From the NCBI RefSeq assembly GCF_000250635.1, contig NC_016940.1, positions 3,596,501-3,660,500 on the forward strand: a DNA stretch of 64,000 bases, in the 5' to 3' direction. Positions within the stretch are counted from its first letter, which is position 1. Every line of letters starts with the position of its first letter. Of the stretch, positions 50,065 through 60,059 are shown piece by piece. A program made the position numbers and the translations under genes. The notes beneath the pieces were generated by a model, which saw only the letters and a program-made list of their open reading frames with translations, had not been told where the DNA came from and searched no databases. Source of the stretch: Saprospira grandis str. Lewin. GTDB taxonomy: Bacteria; Bacteroidota; Bacteroidia; Chitinophagales; Saprospiraceae.

Positions 50065-51459
50065 CTACTGAAACAGATCCTCAAAAAGTTGCTCTACCTT
50101 AGAGAGCGGAACAATTTCTATATCGTAATTGGCGGGATCGATCCCTTTCATATTAAACTTAGACACATAAATTTTTTCAAAGCCGAGGCGATTGGCTTCT
50201 TGTATGCGTTGTTCGATGCGTTGGACCGAGCGAATTTCTCCAGACAAACCAATTTCTCCTGCAAAACAAACATTAGAGGGCATGGCCACATCTTCCAAAG
50301 AGGAGAGGAGGGCGGCCACCACGGCCATATCAATAGCGGGATCGCTCACTTTTAGTCCCCCGGCCACATTGAGAAAGACATCATTATTGCCAAACTGAAA
50401 ACCGCAGCGTTTTTCCAAAACCGCCAACAACATACTCAATCGGCGGAGATCGAAACCCGTGGCCGAGCGTTGGGGCGAGCTAAAAACAGAAGTAGAAACC
50501 AAAGCCTGAATTTCGATCAGCATGGGGCGAATGCCCTCTACCGTGGCGGTAATTGCCGAACCGCTGAGGTCTTCTTCTTTTTGGGTGAGTAAAAGTTCTG
50601 AAGGATTAGAAACTTCTCGCAAACCGCGGCCCTGCATTTCATAAATACCGAGTTCGGCCGTAGAGCCAAAGCGGTTTTTGATGGTCCGCAAAATGCGGTG
50701 GGTATAATTTCGGTCGCCTTCAAATTGCAGCACCACATCCACAATATGCTCCAGCAATTTGGGTCCCGCAATCGCCCCATCTTTATTGATATGGCCAATC
50801 ACAAAGACGGGAATATTGGTCTCTTTGGCAAAGCGTTGCAATTCAGAAGCGCATTCTCGCACCTGAGAAACGGAGCCCGGAGGCGATTCAACATATTGCG
50901 AGCTCAGGGTTTGAATCGAATCGACCACCAAAACATCGGGGCCCAAAGTGGCCGCCTGCATCAAAAGGTTAGTCAAATTGGTTTCGGCCATCAAAAAGCA
51001 GTCATTATCGCGCAGTCCAAGGCGTTCGGCTCGCATTTTAATCTGTTGTTCGCTTTCCTCGCCCGAAACATAAAGCACTTTTCCCGAAAAACTCAGGGCC
51101 AATTGCAGCATCAGGGTCGATTTTCCAACGCCGGGTTCTCCACCAATCAACACAATCGATCCACTCACGATACCGCCGCCCAAAACCCGGTTCAATTCTT
51201 CATCATCGGTGGGCGTTCGCACCGTTCCATCGCCCTGCACCTTAGTAATATGTGTGGGGCGGGCATGCTCTTGTTTTCGCCCTCTTTTTTGGGTCCAAGC
51301 GCCCTGCGTCGCCTTTTTGGCCTCCTGCTTGGCACTGCCCTTAACGGTGACCTCCTCTTGCAAGCTATTCCACTCGCCACAAGCACTACAGCGGCCCTCC
51401 CATTTTAGCGAAACATTGCCGCATTCGGTACATACAAAAGTTTTCTGAGTTTTGGCCAT
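50065..51459 (-). CDS. radA: DNA repair protein RadA
   Basis: A 464-residue RadA (Sms) with all signature parts: an N-terminal zinc finger CTECGNVSLKWEGRCSACGE, Walker A GGEPGVGKST (about residue 107), Walker B VLVVDSIQTL, the RadA-specific KNRFGS motif, and a C-terminal Lon-protease-like domain (DLRRLSMLLAVLEKRCGF, AGGLKVSDPAIDMAVVAALL, CFAGEIGLSGEIRSV). RadA is a RecA-like helicase that promotes branch migration in recombination. It starts at the ATG at 51459. A GC-rich element lies upstream. Its 3' end serves as the boundary of inserted cassettes. Confidence 0.97.
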   Translation of the reverse strand: MAKTQKTFVCTECGNVSLKWEGRCSACGEWNSLQEEVTVKGSAKQEAKKATQGAWTQKRGRKQEHARPTHITKVQGDGTVRTPTDDEELNRVLGGGIVSGSIVLIGGEPGVGKSTLMLQLALSFSGKVLYVSGEESEQQIKMRAERLGLRDNDCFLMAETNLTNLLMQAATLGPDVLVVDSIQTLSSQYVESPPGSVSQVRECASELQRFAKETNIPVFVIGHINKDGAIAGPKLLEHIVDVVLQFEGDRNYTHRILRTIKNRFGSTAELGIYEMQGRGLREVSNPSELLLTQKEEDLSGSAITATVEGIRPMLIEIQALVSTSVFSSPQRSATGFDLRRLSMLLAVLEKRCGFQFGNNDVFLNVAGGLKVSDPAIDMAVVAALLSSLEDVAMPSNVCFAGEIGLSGEIRSVQRIEQRIQEANRLGFEKIYVSKFNMKGIDPANYDIEIVPLSKVEQLFEDLFQ

Positions 51460-51525
51460 TCCTTTAATTTTAAAACAAATTAGTGTTGTTTTTTGAGTTA
51501 TGCAACTATTTGTTGTTATTTTTTA

Positions 51526-51712
51526 TTTTGGGGCCCGCGGCCGCCCTTTAATTTGGGGCGGCCGCCGCTATGGTTACTCCCTTCGGTCGTCGAACTGCGG
51601 ACTAAAGTCCTTGTTGTCGCCGCTCGCAGGTCTGCTCGGCCCTGCGTTTTTTTTTCGCTTTGCTCAAAAAAACTGGGTCTGGCCTGCGGCCACGGCTGCG
51701 CAGCGCTGGGCC
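51526..51712. repeat. GC-rich modular element, copy 20
   Basis: TTTATTTTGGGGCCCGCGGC start, GGTTACTCCCTTCGGTCGTC and CTTGTTGTCGCC modules, then CTCGCAGGTCTGCTCGGCCC. It shows how the short form (copy 10) and long form combine. It fills the gap between radA and the response-regulator gene. Confidence 0.82.
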
Positions 51713-51763
51713 AACTGGCCCTTCGGGCCAAGCAGCTCGCTTCGCTCGCTGCTCTTTTTGGGC

Positions 51764-52471
51764 CTAATCTTCTTCTGGGGCTTGGAACTTATAGCCCACG
51801 CCACGGACCGAGAGAAAAAATTGGGGATTTTTGGGATCTTCTTCAAAATACTTGCGAAAAGAAAGGATAAAATTATCGATGGTGCGGGTAGAAGGGTAGA
51901 CATCATAGCCCCAAACGGCCTGTAAAATCTGTTGTCGAGAAACGGCTTCTCCTGCTCGTTCTATGAGTAGCTTGAGGAGCATGCCTTCTTTTTTGGTCAG
52001 TTTAAAATCTTGGCCATCTTGGCCCTTGGCGTTTTGCTCTTGAAAATTGACATAATTTGGCCCAAAATGATACTCTTCTAGGGTATTGGCGCGGTGGTTT
52101 TGGCTTCTTTTGAGCAAAATCTGAATGCGGAGCAGCAGCTCCTCCAGCATAAAGGGTTTGGTAATATAATCATCGGCCCCTTTGCGTAGGCCTTGGATCT
52201 TATCGGCGCTACTATCTTTGGCGGTGAGGAAAATAATGGGGGTTTCGCTATCGTGCAGGCGAATTTGTTCGCAAACATCGAGGCCGTCCATTTCGGGCAA
52301 CATAATATCGAGCAGAATGAGGTCAAAGTGTTGGCCCAAAAACTGGGGCAGCACGCTTTTGCCATCGGCAAGGGCCAAGACCTCATAGCCCTCTAGTTCT
52401 AGATTGAGGCTGAGCGTTTCGCGGATATTTTCTTCATCTTCTACCAAAAGGATTCGAGCAATATGGTCCAT
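51764..52471 (-). CDS. OmpR-family response regulator
   Basis: This 235-residue protein has a receiver domain with the acidic pair in ILLVEDEENIRE, the phosphoacceptor Asp 55 in LILLDIMLPEMDG, Thr in IIFLTAKDSS and Lys in DYITKPF. The C-terminal winged helix (FKLTKKEGMLLKLLIERAGE, VSRQQILQAVWGYDVYPSTR, FRKYFEEDPKNPQFFLSVRG, GVGYKF) is of the OmpR/PhoB type. It should be activated by the histidine kinase encoded 182 bp upstream, from which it is separated by GC-rich copy 21. Confidence 0.95.
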   Translation of the reverse strand: MDHIARILLVEDEENIRETLSLNLELEGYEVLALADGKSVLPQFLGQHFDLILLDIMLPEMDGLDVCEQIRLHDSETPIIFLTAKDSSADKIQGLRKGADDYITKPFMLEELLLRIQILLKRSQNHRANTLEEYHFGPNYVNFQEQNAKGQDGQDFKLTKKEGMLLKLLIERAGEAVSRQQILQAVWGYDVYPSTRTIDNFILSFRKYFEEDPKNPQFFLSVRGVGYKFQAPEED

Positions 52472-52517
52472 ATATATAGTATAAGTTTAGTAAGCTGTTT
52501 TGGGCGGGCTGATTTAT

Positions 52518-52645
52518 GGCCTAGCGATGTGTAGGGGTGGCCGCAGGCCAGACCAAGCAAAAAAGCTGCGCTTTTTTGCGAAGGGCCGAGCGAGTAGCGA
52601 GCCCCGGAACGTAGCGCCCGCCGAAGGCGGGAGGCCCCAAAAAAA
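52518..52645. repeat. GC-rich modular element, copy 21
   Basis: It lies between kinase and regulator genes of one two-component pair, ending GGCCCC plus seven A, 7 bp after the kinase stop. If it terminates transcription, the pair would not be a simple operon. Confidence 0.85.
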
Positions 52646-52652
52646 CAAAAAA

Positions 52653-53633
52653 TTATTTAATCGGCAACTTGATCGAAAAAATGCTGCCTTGGGGTTGGTT
52701 CTCTCGGATTTGGATTTGGCCCTGATGGGCGGCCACCACTTTTTGGAGAATATAGAGGCCCAGGCCGGTGCCTTTACTTTTGCGGGTGCGTTCATCGCCG
52801 ATGCGATAAAACTTTTGAAAAATGGCTTGGCGTTCGGTTTTGGGAATGCCGGGGCCTTGGTCCTTAAATTCGATCAGATAATGGTCTTTTTTTTGGCGCA
52901 GCTCCACGGATAAAAAGGGGCTTTGGCCAGCGTATTTGAGGGCGTTATCGAGCAAATTATGGAAGGCCGATTGCAGCATACTGCGGTCGCCTTGGGGCAT
53001 ACAATCCAGTTGATCATCATAGATAAATCGAATTTCCTTGGGGAAGCGGGGCTGCACCCATTGGATGACCTCTTGGAGCAATTGTTTGAGATCGAGGCAT
53101 TCAAAAATATATTGGTGGCCGCCCTCTACCCGGGCGGCCAGCAAGAGATCTTGGACCAGCTTGTGGAGTCTTTGGTTATCTTGCAGGGCATTTTTGCTCA
53201 GCCGTTGGATTTGCTCGGGGCTAAGTTGGCGCTTTTGAAAAGTTTCTAGAATCAATTGGACCGAGGCGATGGGCGATTTGAGCTCATGTGTAATAGACAG
53301 CAAGAAATTTTGTTGTTGTTGGGCCAGCGCCCATTGTTTGCGTTGGCTTTGCACAATTTTATAAACGCCCAGCAGGAGGAGGGAGAGGAAAACCAGCCCT
53401 TCGCCCATAATCATCATGCGTTGGCGATAGTAATGGCTTTGGGCTGCCTGAAAACTAGGCAAAGCTTGCAACTGCTGCTTGCTAATATCGGGCTGGAGGG
53501 CTTGAATTTCTGCCTGTTGGGCGCTCCAAACGGCCTCCGTTTTCGTTTGTAACAAATAGGCCCACCAACTGCCTGCTAATAGGATATAGGCCATGACCAA
53601 ATAGAGCAAAATATTGATAGAACGTTGATTCAT
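52653..53633 (-). CDS. Sensor histidine kinase
   Basis: This 326-residue protein has two membrane helices (about 10-28, LLYLVMAYILLAGSWWAYLL, and about 73-92, MIMGEGLVFLSLLLLGVY) around a short extracytoplasmic loop. The HisKA domain follows with phospho-His in FLLSITHELKSPIASVQ, then the ATPase domain with N box FHNLLDNALKYAG, G1 FKDQGPGIP and G2 GTGLGLYI. The periplasmic loop of about 45 residues is too short for a known ligand domain. It probably phosphorylates the response regulator downstream. Signal unknown. Confidence 0.94.
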   Translation of the reverse strand: MNQRSINILLYLVMAYILLAGSWWAYLLQTKTEAVWSAQQAEIQALQPDISKQQLQALPSFQAAQSHYYRQRMMIMGEGLVFLSLLLLGVYKIVQSQRKQWALAQQQQNFLLSITHELKSPIASVQLILETFQKRQLSPEQIQRLSKNALQDNQRLHKLVQDLLLAARVEGGHQYIFECLDLKQLLQEVIQWVQPRFPKEIRFIYDDQLDCMPQGDRSMLQSAFHNLLDNALKYAGQSPFLSVELRQKKDHYLIEFKDQGPGIPKTERQAIFQKFYRIGDERTRKSKGTGLGLYILQKVVAAHQGQIQIRENQPQGSIFSIKLPIK

Positions 53634-53911
53634 TGGCTTTGTCGTTAGAATGTCCAGTTGGAAAAGTACTGCTTTTTGCAGTGAAGATAAATTTTATTGA
53701 GAAATTAGTTGCTGGGCCTAAAAGTTAAGTCCTTGCTAAAAAAAAAGGGATAAAAGGGAGAAGGCAGTGGCCTTTTCTCTTAAAAAATTCGTTTTTTTAG
53801 AGATCAGACTACCTAAGGTCTATAAAGCAAAACCACCTACAGATAAATGCCTTAAGGTGAAAGCAAGCTGTTCATAATAAGGGATTTTTGCCCGTTAAAT
53901 TGTCATACACT

Positions 53912-56900
53912 ATGAAGCAAACATTACTATTCTTTTTTGCCTTATTTATAATGGGGCCTGTTCTCTATGCCCAAGGAACAGTGACGATGAATAACATCAG
54001 TCATCCTGGGGCCATATTTGAGGTTTGTCCGGGAGATGCGGTGGTTTTTAATTATACCAACTTAATCTATTGGCCAGACTACTTTTATGTAGAGCATACC
54101 GATGGGACCAATTCGGCGGTGATTATTAGGGAGGGCGATATGTATCAGGACAATTTCTTTGCAACAGATAGTGAGGCAGAAGAAGATATTGACGATTTGA
54201 CGGGAGATTTGGGAGGACCTACTGGCCAAACAAGAAGAGATGGGAGTGGAGATATAAATGCCCTTTTTGTTTCTGGAGCCACTCAAAGTGCGGCTATTCC
54301 AAAAAATGGAAGCATCCCCTTTACGATTCCCTCTGACATGAAGTCTTGTAAGATTGTCTTTTATGAGCATGGGGAGAATGTTGGAGGTGGAGGTGACATT
54401 GCTGATCCTATTGATAGTTTTTTTCTCATTGTGGTTCGGCCAGAGCTAGACATTGTGGGTTTGGCCAATACGGTATGTTCTCGAGACACTATCCCAATTC
54501 AGTTGAGTCCAAGTCCGAGTAGTGGTCTCCCTACGGGCACTTCACTAACGGTACAGGATGGAGGCGGAGTCTCTGTAACGGGCTCCTATTTGCAAAGTCC
54601 TTCAGCACAACCTGCTTATATTGGGGCTAGCTATGATTTTATTCCTGATGGATTGAATGCTACAACAACGCCACTTACACAGAACTTGGCTAGTCGAAAT
54701 ATGATATTGCGTTATACCTATACACCCTATATGGCCACTACAGCGGCCACTTGTAACGCAATTACCTATACGACTAGCACAAGAATTTACAACAACAGTA
54801 TTGACTCTGTTCGTTTGGCTCCATTAACCAACAACTCGGATACCGTACCGATTAGCATTAGCTCAAGTGATCCTACCTATTTTGCGAGCTTGATTAACTC
54901 TAATCCTCCTATTCCGGTGAGTTATTCTGGTGTTTATGTATTAAACGATCGTTTTTTGGGGGCTACTGCAGATTCTGGTCGTCATGAAATTGGTATTTTA
55001 TACAATAATAATGGTTGTACAGCCATGCTATCGGATACCGCAGAGATTCTAGATGTTCCTCCTCGTGTATTGCCAGAGACGCATTGTCGTTTGGACTCAG
55101 CCTTAGTTTTTGGTCGAGATACAACGACCTTTCCTTGGGATCCTAGCTGGGTTGGTTCCAACGCTAGCGCCTCAAATACACGGACCACACAGAGTCGAGA
55201 ATACAAGATGACTGTTTCGGCCAACCCTTCCTCTGCTTTAACGACCCTAAACGGAACGGCAGGGCAGGAGGAGTACTCCTTGTCTCCTGCAGCGGGAATA
55301 GATAGTGTGACCGTGACCATTTCTTATTATCGAGAAACAAGATCTCAGACTTACAACTCTTCTACGAATAGCGTTTCTAGTACTTCTCCCGATCAGCAAT
55401 TGGTTGTGCGCTATGAAGAGGTAGTTTATGCAGTAGACCCGCCCGAAGTGGCTATAGATTCTACAATTGCAGAAAATTACTGTAATTATGAAACCTTTGT
55501 CAATTTAGGTGGCTCTAGCCCCGCTAATGGAGTACATTATATTACCGCCAGAAACGGAAATGCAGCCAATACTTCCACTACGCTAGGGTCTATTTTTAAC
55601 CCTAATGCAATTTATACGGCTAGCAATGAGACCACTGATGTTAACTACTACCTCATTTATGAGGCGGGACAAGGAAACTGTGCGGCTAGAGATACTGCTA
55701 ATGTCCGCATCCTTGGAGATGTAGCCCTAGCCTTTTCTGGCCGAAACTCTAGCTCTTTGGGCAACCAAGGAAATCGCTATTGCACCAATGGGGGAGTAGA
55801 TTTGCTTTCGGGGATACCTTCTCCCGCCTCCTATAATTCGCTAGATTCTTTGATTGCTTCTCAGGCCAACTTTAGCGGAGCTGGTATTGTTGGTAATGGA
55901 CCACTTTTTAATCCTGCTGCCGCAGGAACAGGACCAAAAACAATTACCTTCACCTATATTAGCCAGTATGGTTGTGTTTCTTCTTTAGATTCTACCTTTA
56001 CGGTGAATTTGGCGCCTATTGCTGGACTAGAAACCGATGAAGCCGATACCACCTATTGTGCCAATGATACAATTGGTATTTTAACGGGAACGCCCTCTGG
56101 CGGAAGCTATTCTGGCCCAACGATTTCTGGACCAACAGATGACCAGTTTAATCCCTCTGTGGTCTATAGTCCCATTTTACCGAATACACCCGGTTATGTC
56201 AATTATACTTATGTTTATCAAGATCCTACCACCCTTTGTAAGGATACAGTAGAAATTGAAGTGACGATCAATCCGCTACCAAGCGCCAACTTTAGTATGG
56301 CGAGCTATCATTTCTGCCAAGCCGATGAACCGCAAGAGCTCTTTGGCTTGCCCACAGGCGGACGCTATTTCTTTGGGGATACTTCTGCCACGGGAGGAAT
56401 CATGCATGGGGCACTAATGAGTGGGCAATATTGGCCCAATTCTAACTACTCGGATACTAGCCGCTATACTGCTTTGGTTAAAGATACCATTATCTATGAA
56501 ACGGAAGCGCTAAGTTGTACGGCCCGAGATACTCAAATTGTTCATGTTCATCCGCATCCAGATTACAGCTTCTTTGCCACTCATGACACTCAAGGTTTGC
56601 CCGCAGACTCTACCGCAGATGCTTGCTTTGGCCGAGATACGCTCTTTTTCTATCCCAATTTGCTCACAGGAAATGTCCTTAATTATAGCGGCCCCGGTGT
56701 GCTCTTTGAAAAAGAGTTTATGATTTCTAATATTGCAGGAGTGGGAACACATCAGATTCAGGCGGTTTTCCAAGATACTAGCAATGCCTTTGTCTCTTGT
56801 CTGGATACCGCTTGGGCTAGCTTTAATGTGCATAGTTTACCTAATGTAAAACTGAGCGCAGACAATAGCTGCTCTAGCGATTCCGTCCTCTTTGAGATAG

Positions 56901-58735
56901 ATAATGATAGTATGAATTTGGTCGGAACAATCCCTGGAACGACCACTCTCTACGATTCTATTACTACGGCTGTTTGGGATATGGGCAATGGCAACAGCTT
57001 TGCCGCTAGTTATGATAACAATAACCAGTTTCCAACTTTTAATTATCAGTATAGTAGTCCAGGCATTTTTGAGGCCTCGCTCTTTGTCGAAAATAATAAC
57101 TATTGCAGCGATTCGGATACTATTCGGGTGTTAGTTTTGCCCAATGAACAGCCTAATGCGCTAGTTCCCTATAGTGAAGACTTTGATGCTAGCGCCAATG
57201 GTTGGGTCGAAGAGGCCGAAGGCCAAGCCCAATCGAGTAACCTCTGGGAGTGGGGCCTGCCCGCCGATATAGATATTGCTCAGGACCATGGCCAAGTTTG
57301 GATCACCCGAACAGATAGTACTTATGGTCCAGATGAAAGTGGTTGGGTCTATAGCCCTTGTATCGACCTAACCGCCCTAGAACGTCCGATGCTCAAACTC
57401 GATTTCTTTAATGAAACCGATGAAGGAAATGACGGAACGGTGATCGAATATTTTGATCTCCAAACGGAGAAATGGTTGCCCTTAGGAAATGTCAACCGAG
57501 GGATCAATTGGTATAATCAGGCAGTAGTGGCTGGCCGTCCAGGTGTGCAAGATTTAGCCCCCAGAGGCTGGTCTGGCATAAGCAATGGCTGGCAAGATGC
57601 CCGCTATACCCTAGATGCTTTCCGCAATTATGATAATTTCCGCTTTAGAGTGGCCTTTGGCGCTATCGGGGCCTCACAAACGCCTCTTCGTGGCTTTGCT
57701 TTCGATAATGTTTGGATCGGGAACCGAGAACGCAATGTACTGCTCGAGCATTTCTCTAATGCTGGGGTGGTCAATATGGACCCCATTAACCAATATATTT
57801 ATAATTTGGTCTATGGTACGCCTGCCGTTCGCGATGTGATTTTACTACAAATCAATAATGAAGCCCCTGCTTTTGACCCCATGAACAGCCTGAACCGAGA
57901 CGATCCCTCGGCCAGGACCTCTATTTATGGTATTGATGGCGTAAGCGCTAAGGCGGTAGTCGATGGTCGCCGCTATAGCAACAACCCACCCAATTCTGCC
58001 GATTTGAGACAGGAGGATTTTGAAACTGATATGCTAGAAGATGCTCGTTTTGATATCCGCCTCGAGCCGATTGCCTTTATTGGTAATAATAATCTGCAAA
58101 TCAATGCGACCCTAATTGCAAAAGATACCTTGGCCGCTGCAGATTATGATTTGCAGCTGGTGGTGACCGAAGATTCAGCCGTTTATTTTTCTAATGGCGT
58201 AAACTTCCATACGCACTCTTTGCTTCGCAAGATGCTGCCCAATGCTGCAGGAACTCGCTTTAGCCAATCTTGGTTGCCCGGTGATAGTATTCAGGTTTCG
58301 GAGGTCTGGCCCTACAACCCCAGCAATATCGATACGGCCCATTTGGAGGCCATTGCCTTTGTGCAGGAAGATGCCTCCACTAGCAGAACGATTTATCAGG
58401 CGGTGAGGACCCGAGACATTACGGAATATGTCAATGCCCTGAGCACTACTGAACTCGCCGAGGCGCAGGCCGAAGCTCATCAGATCAATACGGCTTTGCT
58501 TTCGCCAAATCCTGCGGTAAATTATACGCAGTTGTTGTTTGCGCAGCCGCTCAGCCAAGATTTCCAATGGTCCTTAATCGACTTGCAAGGAAGAGTATTG
58601 GCCCAAGGCCAGCTAGAGGCGGGCAGCCAAAGCGCTCGCTTCGATCTGCATGATTTACCCGCAGCTCCTTATTTCTTGCAAATTGGCAATGCCAATTTTA
58701 AAACCACCAAGAAGTTTACGGTAATTCGGCCCTAA
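53912..58735 (+). CDS. Large secreted protein with PKD-like and Omp28-like parts, T9SS type A sorting domain
   Basis: The ATG at 53912 gives 1607 residues with a signal peptide (MKQTLLFFFALFIMGPVLYA). The middle contains many Ig-like strands typical of Bacteroidota surface proteins, a PKD-like domain (TTAVWDMGNGNSF ... YQYSSPGIFEASLF) and a jelly-roll/MAM-like segment (GWVYSPCIDLTALERPMLKL). From about residue 1280, RNVLLEHFSNAGVVNMDPIN and DVILLQINNEAPAFDPMNSL resemble Omp28-related thioredoxin-fold proteins, but the usual C-x-x-C is absent. The C-terminus (LSPNPAVNYTQLLFAQPL ... KKFTVIRP) is a type A T9SS sorting domain. A surface or secreted role is likely. Confidence 0.86.
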   Translation: MKQTLLFFFALFIMGPVLYAQGTVTMNNISHPGAIFEVCPGDAVVFNYTNLIYWPDYFYVEHTDGTNSAVIIREGDMYQDNFFATDSEAEEDIDDLTGDLGGPTGQTRRDGSGDINALFVSGATQSAAIPKNGSIPFTIPSDMKSCKIVFYEHGENVGGGGDIADPIDSFFLIVVRPELDIVGLANTVCSRDTIPIQLSPSPSSGLPTGTSLTVQDGGGVSVTGSYLQSPSAQPAYIGASYDFIPDGLNATTTPLTQNLASRNMILRYTYTPYMATTAATCNAITYTTSTRIYNNSIDSVRLAPLTNNSDTVPISISSSDPTYFASLINSNPPIPVSYSGVYVLNDRFLGATADSGRHEIGILYNNNGCTAMLSDTAEILDVPPRVLPETHCRLDSALVFGRDTTTFPWDPSWVGSNASASNTRTTQSREYKMTVSANPSSALTTLNGTAGQEEYSLSPAAGIDSVTVTISYYRETRSQTYNSSTNSVSSTSPDQQLVVRYEEVVYAVDPPEVAIDSTIAENYCNYETFVNLGGSSPANGVHYITARNGNAANTSTTLGSIFNPNAIYTASNETTDVNYYLIYEAGQGNCAARDTANVRILGDVALAFSGRNSSSLGNQGNRYCTNGGVDLLSGIPSPASYNSLDSLIASQANFSGAGIVGNGPLFNPAAAGTGPKTITFTYISQYGCVSSLDSTFTVNLAPIAGLETDEADTTYCANDTIGILTGTPSGGSYSGPTISGPTDDQFNPSVVYSPILPNTPGYVNYTYVYQDPTTLCKDTVEIEVTINPLPSANFSMASYHFCQADEPQELFGLPTGGRYFFGDTSATGGIMHGALMSGQYWPNSNYSDTSRYTALVKDTIIYETEALSCTARDTQIVHVHPHPDYSFFATHDTQGLPADSTADACFGRDTLFFYPNLLTGNVLNYSGPGVLFEKEFMISNIAGVGTHQIQAVFQDTSNAFVSCLDTAWASFNVHSLPNVKLSADNSCSSDSVLFEIDNDSMNLVGTIPGTTTLYDSITTAVWDMGNGNSFAASYDNNNQFPTFNYQYSSPGIFEASLFVENNNYCSDSDTIRVLVLPNEQPNALVPYSEDFDASANGWVEEAEGQAQSSNLWEWGLPADIDIAQDHGQVWITRTDSTYGPDESGWVYSPCIDLTALERPMLKLDFFNETDEGNDGTVIEYFDLQTEKWLPLGNVNRGINWYNQAVVAGRPGVQDLAPRGWSGISNGWQDARYTLDAFRNYDNFRFRVAFGAIGASQTPLRGFAFDNVWIGNRERNVLLEHFSNAGVVNMDPINQYIYNLVYGTPAVRDVILLQINNEAPAFDPMNSLNRDDPSARTSIYGIDGVSAKAVVDGRRYSNNPPNSADLRQEDFETDMLEDARFDIRLEPIAFIGNNNLQINATLIAKDTLAAADYDLQLVVTEDSAVYFSNGVNFHTHSLLRKMLPNAAGTRFSQSWLPGDSIQVSEVWPYNPSNIDTAHLEAIAFVQEDASTSRTIYQAVRTRDITEYVNALSTTELAEAQAEAHQINTALLSPNPAVNYTQLLFAQPLSQDFQWSLIDLQGRVLAQGQLEAGSQSARFDLHDLPAAPYFLQIGNANFKTTKKFTVIRP

Positions 58736-58749
58736 AGCTGGACCAAAAT

Positions 58750-58791
58750 GAAAACAGGCCCCAAGGCATTGCCTTGGGGCCTGTTTTTTTA
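58750..58791. terminator. Bidirectional terminator between convergent genes
   Basis: The 14-bp perfect stem ACAGGCCCCAAGGC/GCCTTGGGGCCTGT has a 3-nt loop, with A-run and T-run flanks. It serves both the large T9SS gene and the convergent TPR gene. Confidence 0.93.
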
Positions 58792-58804
58792 TCTACAGCA
58801 GCCT

Positions 58805-59872
58805 TTATTTGGCTTTCATCATCTCGACCAAATCTTTCTTAGAGAGTAAGTTATGTAGTCCTTCCTCTCGCCCAACCAAAGCTAAATGACTAAATAGTTT
58901 TCGCTTTTGGGGCAGCTTTACTTTTTCTAGAAACTCTTGATAAACATTTTGGTAGAGCTTCGTTTTTTCCCAATATTTTGCCCGAGGGTGCTGGCCCAAA
59001 AACAACCAACTCAGTCCAATGAGCTCGCTAAGTTGCTGGCTTGGATTGGCGGCATAAAGGGCTTGGCTGCTATCTTTTAGCAATTGAGCGGCCCGCAATG
59101 GAACAATCAGCTCAAATTGCTCGGAGCTGGGGGCAGCGCTTTGCAGTGGCGAAAAATCGAGGCCAAAATCGGGCTGTTGTTCTGCCTGAGCGGCTTTTTG
59201 GGCAATTTCGCAATAGTTGGCCCAATTGGCCCCCATAAGCTGCTGCTCCAAAATTTGCAAAGCGGCTTCTTTATAGCTACTTCTGGGCTCTCTAACGAGG
59301 CCATAACTGGCGGCCATAACAGCCAGTTCCACCTCATTTTCTTGCTGGGCCAATTGGGCCAATTGAATAAAATCACTGCCTGTGGCCTGAGGCAGCGCAC
59401 AGATTTTTTCTAGGTACTTTTGCTGAGCTTTTTGGTCCTTTTCCAAACTGGCCAAATAAAAATAATTGCGCAAAAAAGCGATCTGCTCGCCTTGCAAACG
59501 AACGGCCTTATCGGTTAAGCGCTTGAGCTTTTTTGTCTCTTTTTGGTCAATGTACAAACTCGATAGCGACTGAAATGCAGAGGGCAGCAAACGCTCTCCC
59601 TTTTTGATCAGCGGCTTAAAGGCTTTTTCGGCCTTTTCATATTCTTTGAGGCGCAAATGACAATGCGCAATTTCTAGCTGAAAGAGGTCGCGATTTTCGA
59701 CTTCTGCCTGCTTTTTCCCTTCCTGAAATTCATTGAGGGCGGCCCGATAATCGGCTTTGTAGAAGTAATCTTTGCCCAGTTTATAGTCCTTTTCGGCTTG
59801 TGGGCTAAGTTGGACCTGCCCGCTTAATCCGCAGCTTAGGGCCAAAAAAAGAGATAGAAAAATTGTTCTCAT
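58805..59872 (-). CDS. Secreted TPR-repeat protein
   Basis: The ATG at 59872 gives 355 residues with a signal peptide (MRTIFLSLFLALSCGLSGQ); the longer frame reads through a repeat and is rejected. Tetratricopeptide-like helices follow (KDYKLGKDYFYKADYRAALN, EFQEGKK; LEIAHCHLRLKEYEKAEKAF), with continued helical repeats to the end. It probably serves as a periplasmic scaffold. No enzymatic motif. Partner unknown. Confidence 0.82.
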   Translation of the reverse strand: MRTIFLSLFLALSCGLSGQVQLSPQAEKDYKLGKDYFYKADYRAALNEFQEGKKQAEVENRDLFQLEIAHCHLRLKEYEKAEKAFKPLIKKGERLLPSAFQSLSSLYIDQKETKKLKRLTDKAVRLQGEQIAFLRNYFYLASLEKDQKAQQKYLEKICALPQATGSDFIQLAQLAQQENEVELAVMAASYGLVREPRSSYKEAALQILEQQLMGANWANYCEIAQKAAQAEQQPDFGLDFSPLQSAAPSSEQFELIVPLRAAQLLKDSSQALYAANPSQQLSELIGLSWLFLGQHPRAKYWEKTKLYQNVYQEFLEKVKLPQKRKLFSHLALVGREEGLHNLLSKKDLVEMMKAK

Positions 59873-59940
59873 ACTAAATGGTTTTTTCTTTAGATGCCGC
59901 TCTTTTGTTTTTTTGGCGTATCTAAAGTTTTCTTTTTGAT

Positions 59941-60059
59941 TTGGGGCTGCCCCGCCCTGCGGGCGGGTCGGGCTGTACCGCAGCTCGCAGGTCTGCTCGG
60001 CCCTGCAGCGCTTCGCGCTTTGGTCTGGCCTTCGGCCACTGCTATCCATCCCTCAGCCG
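59941..60059. repeat. GC-rich modular element, copy 17
   Basis: TTGGGGCTGCCCCGCCCTGC, CTCGCAGGTCTGCTCGGCCC, then GGCCTTCGGCCACTGCTATC. Located 68 bp upstream of the TPR gene start. Reference copy for the hairpin-substituted copy 16. Confidence 0.85.
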
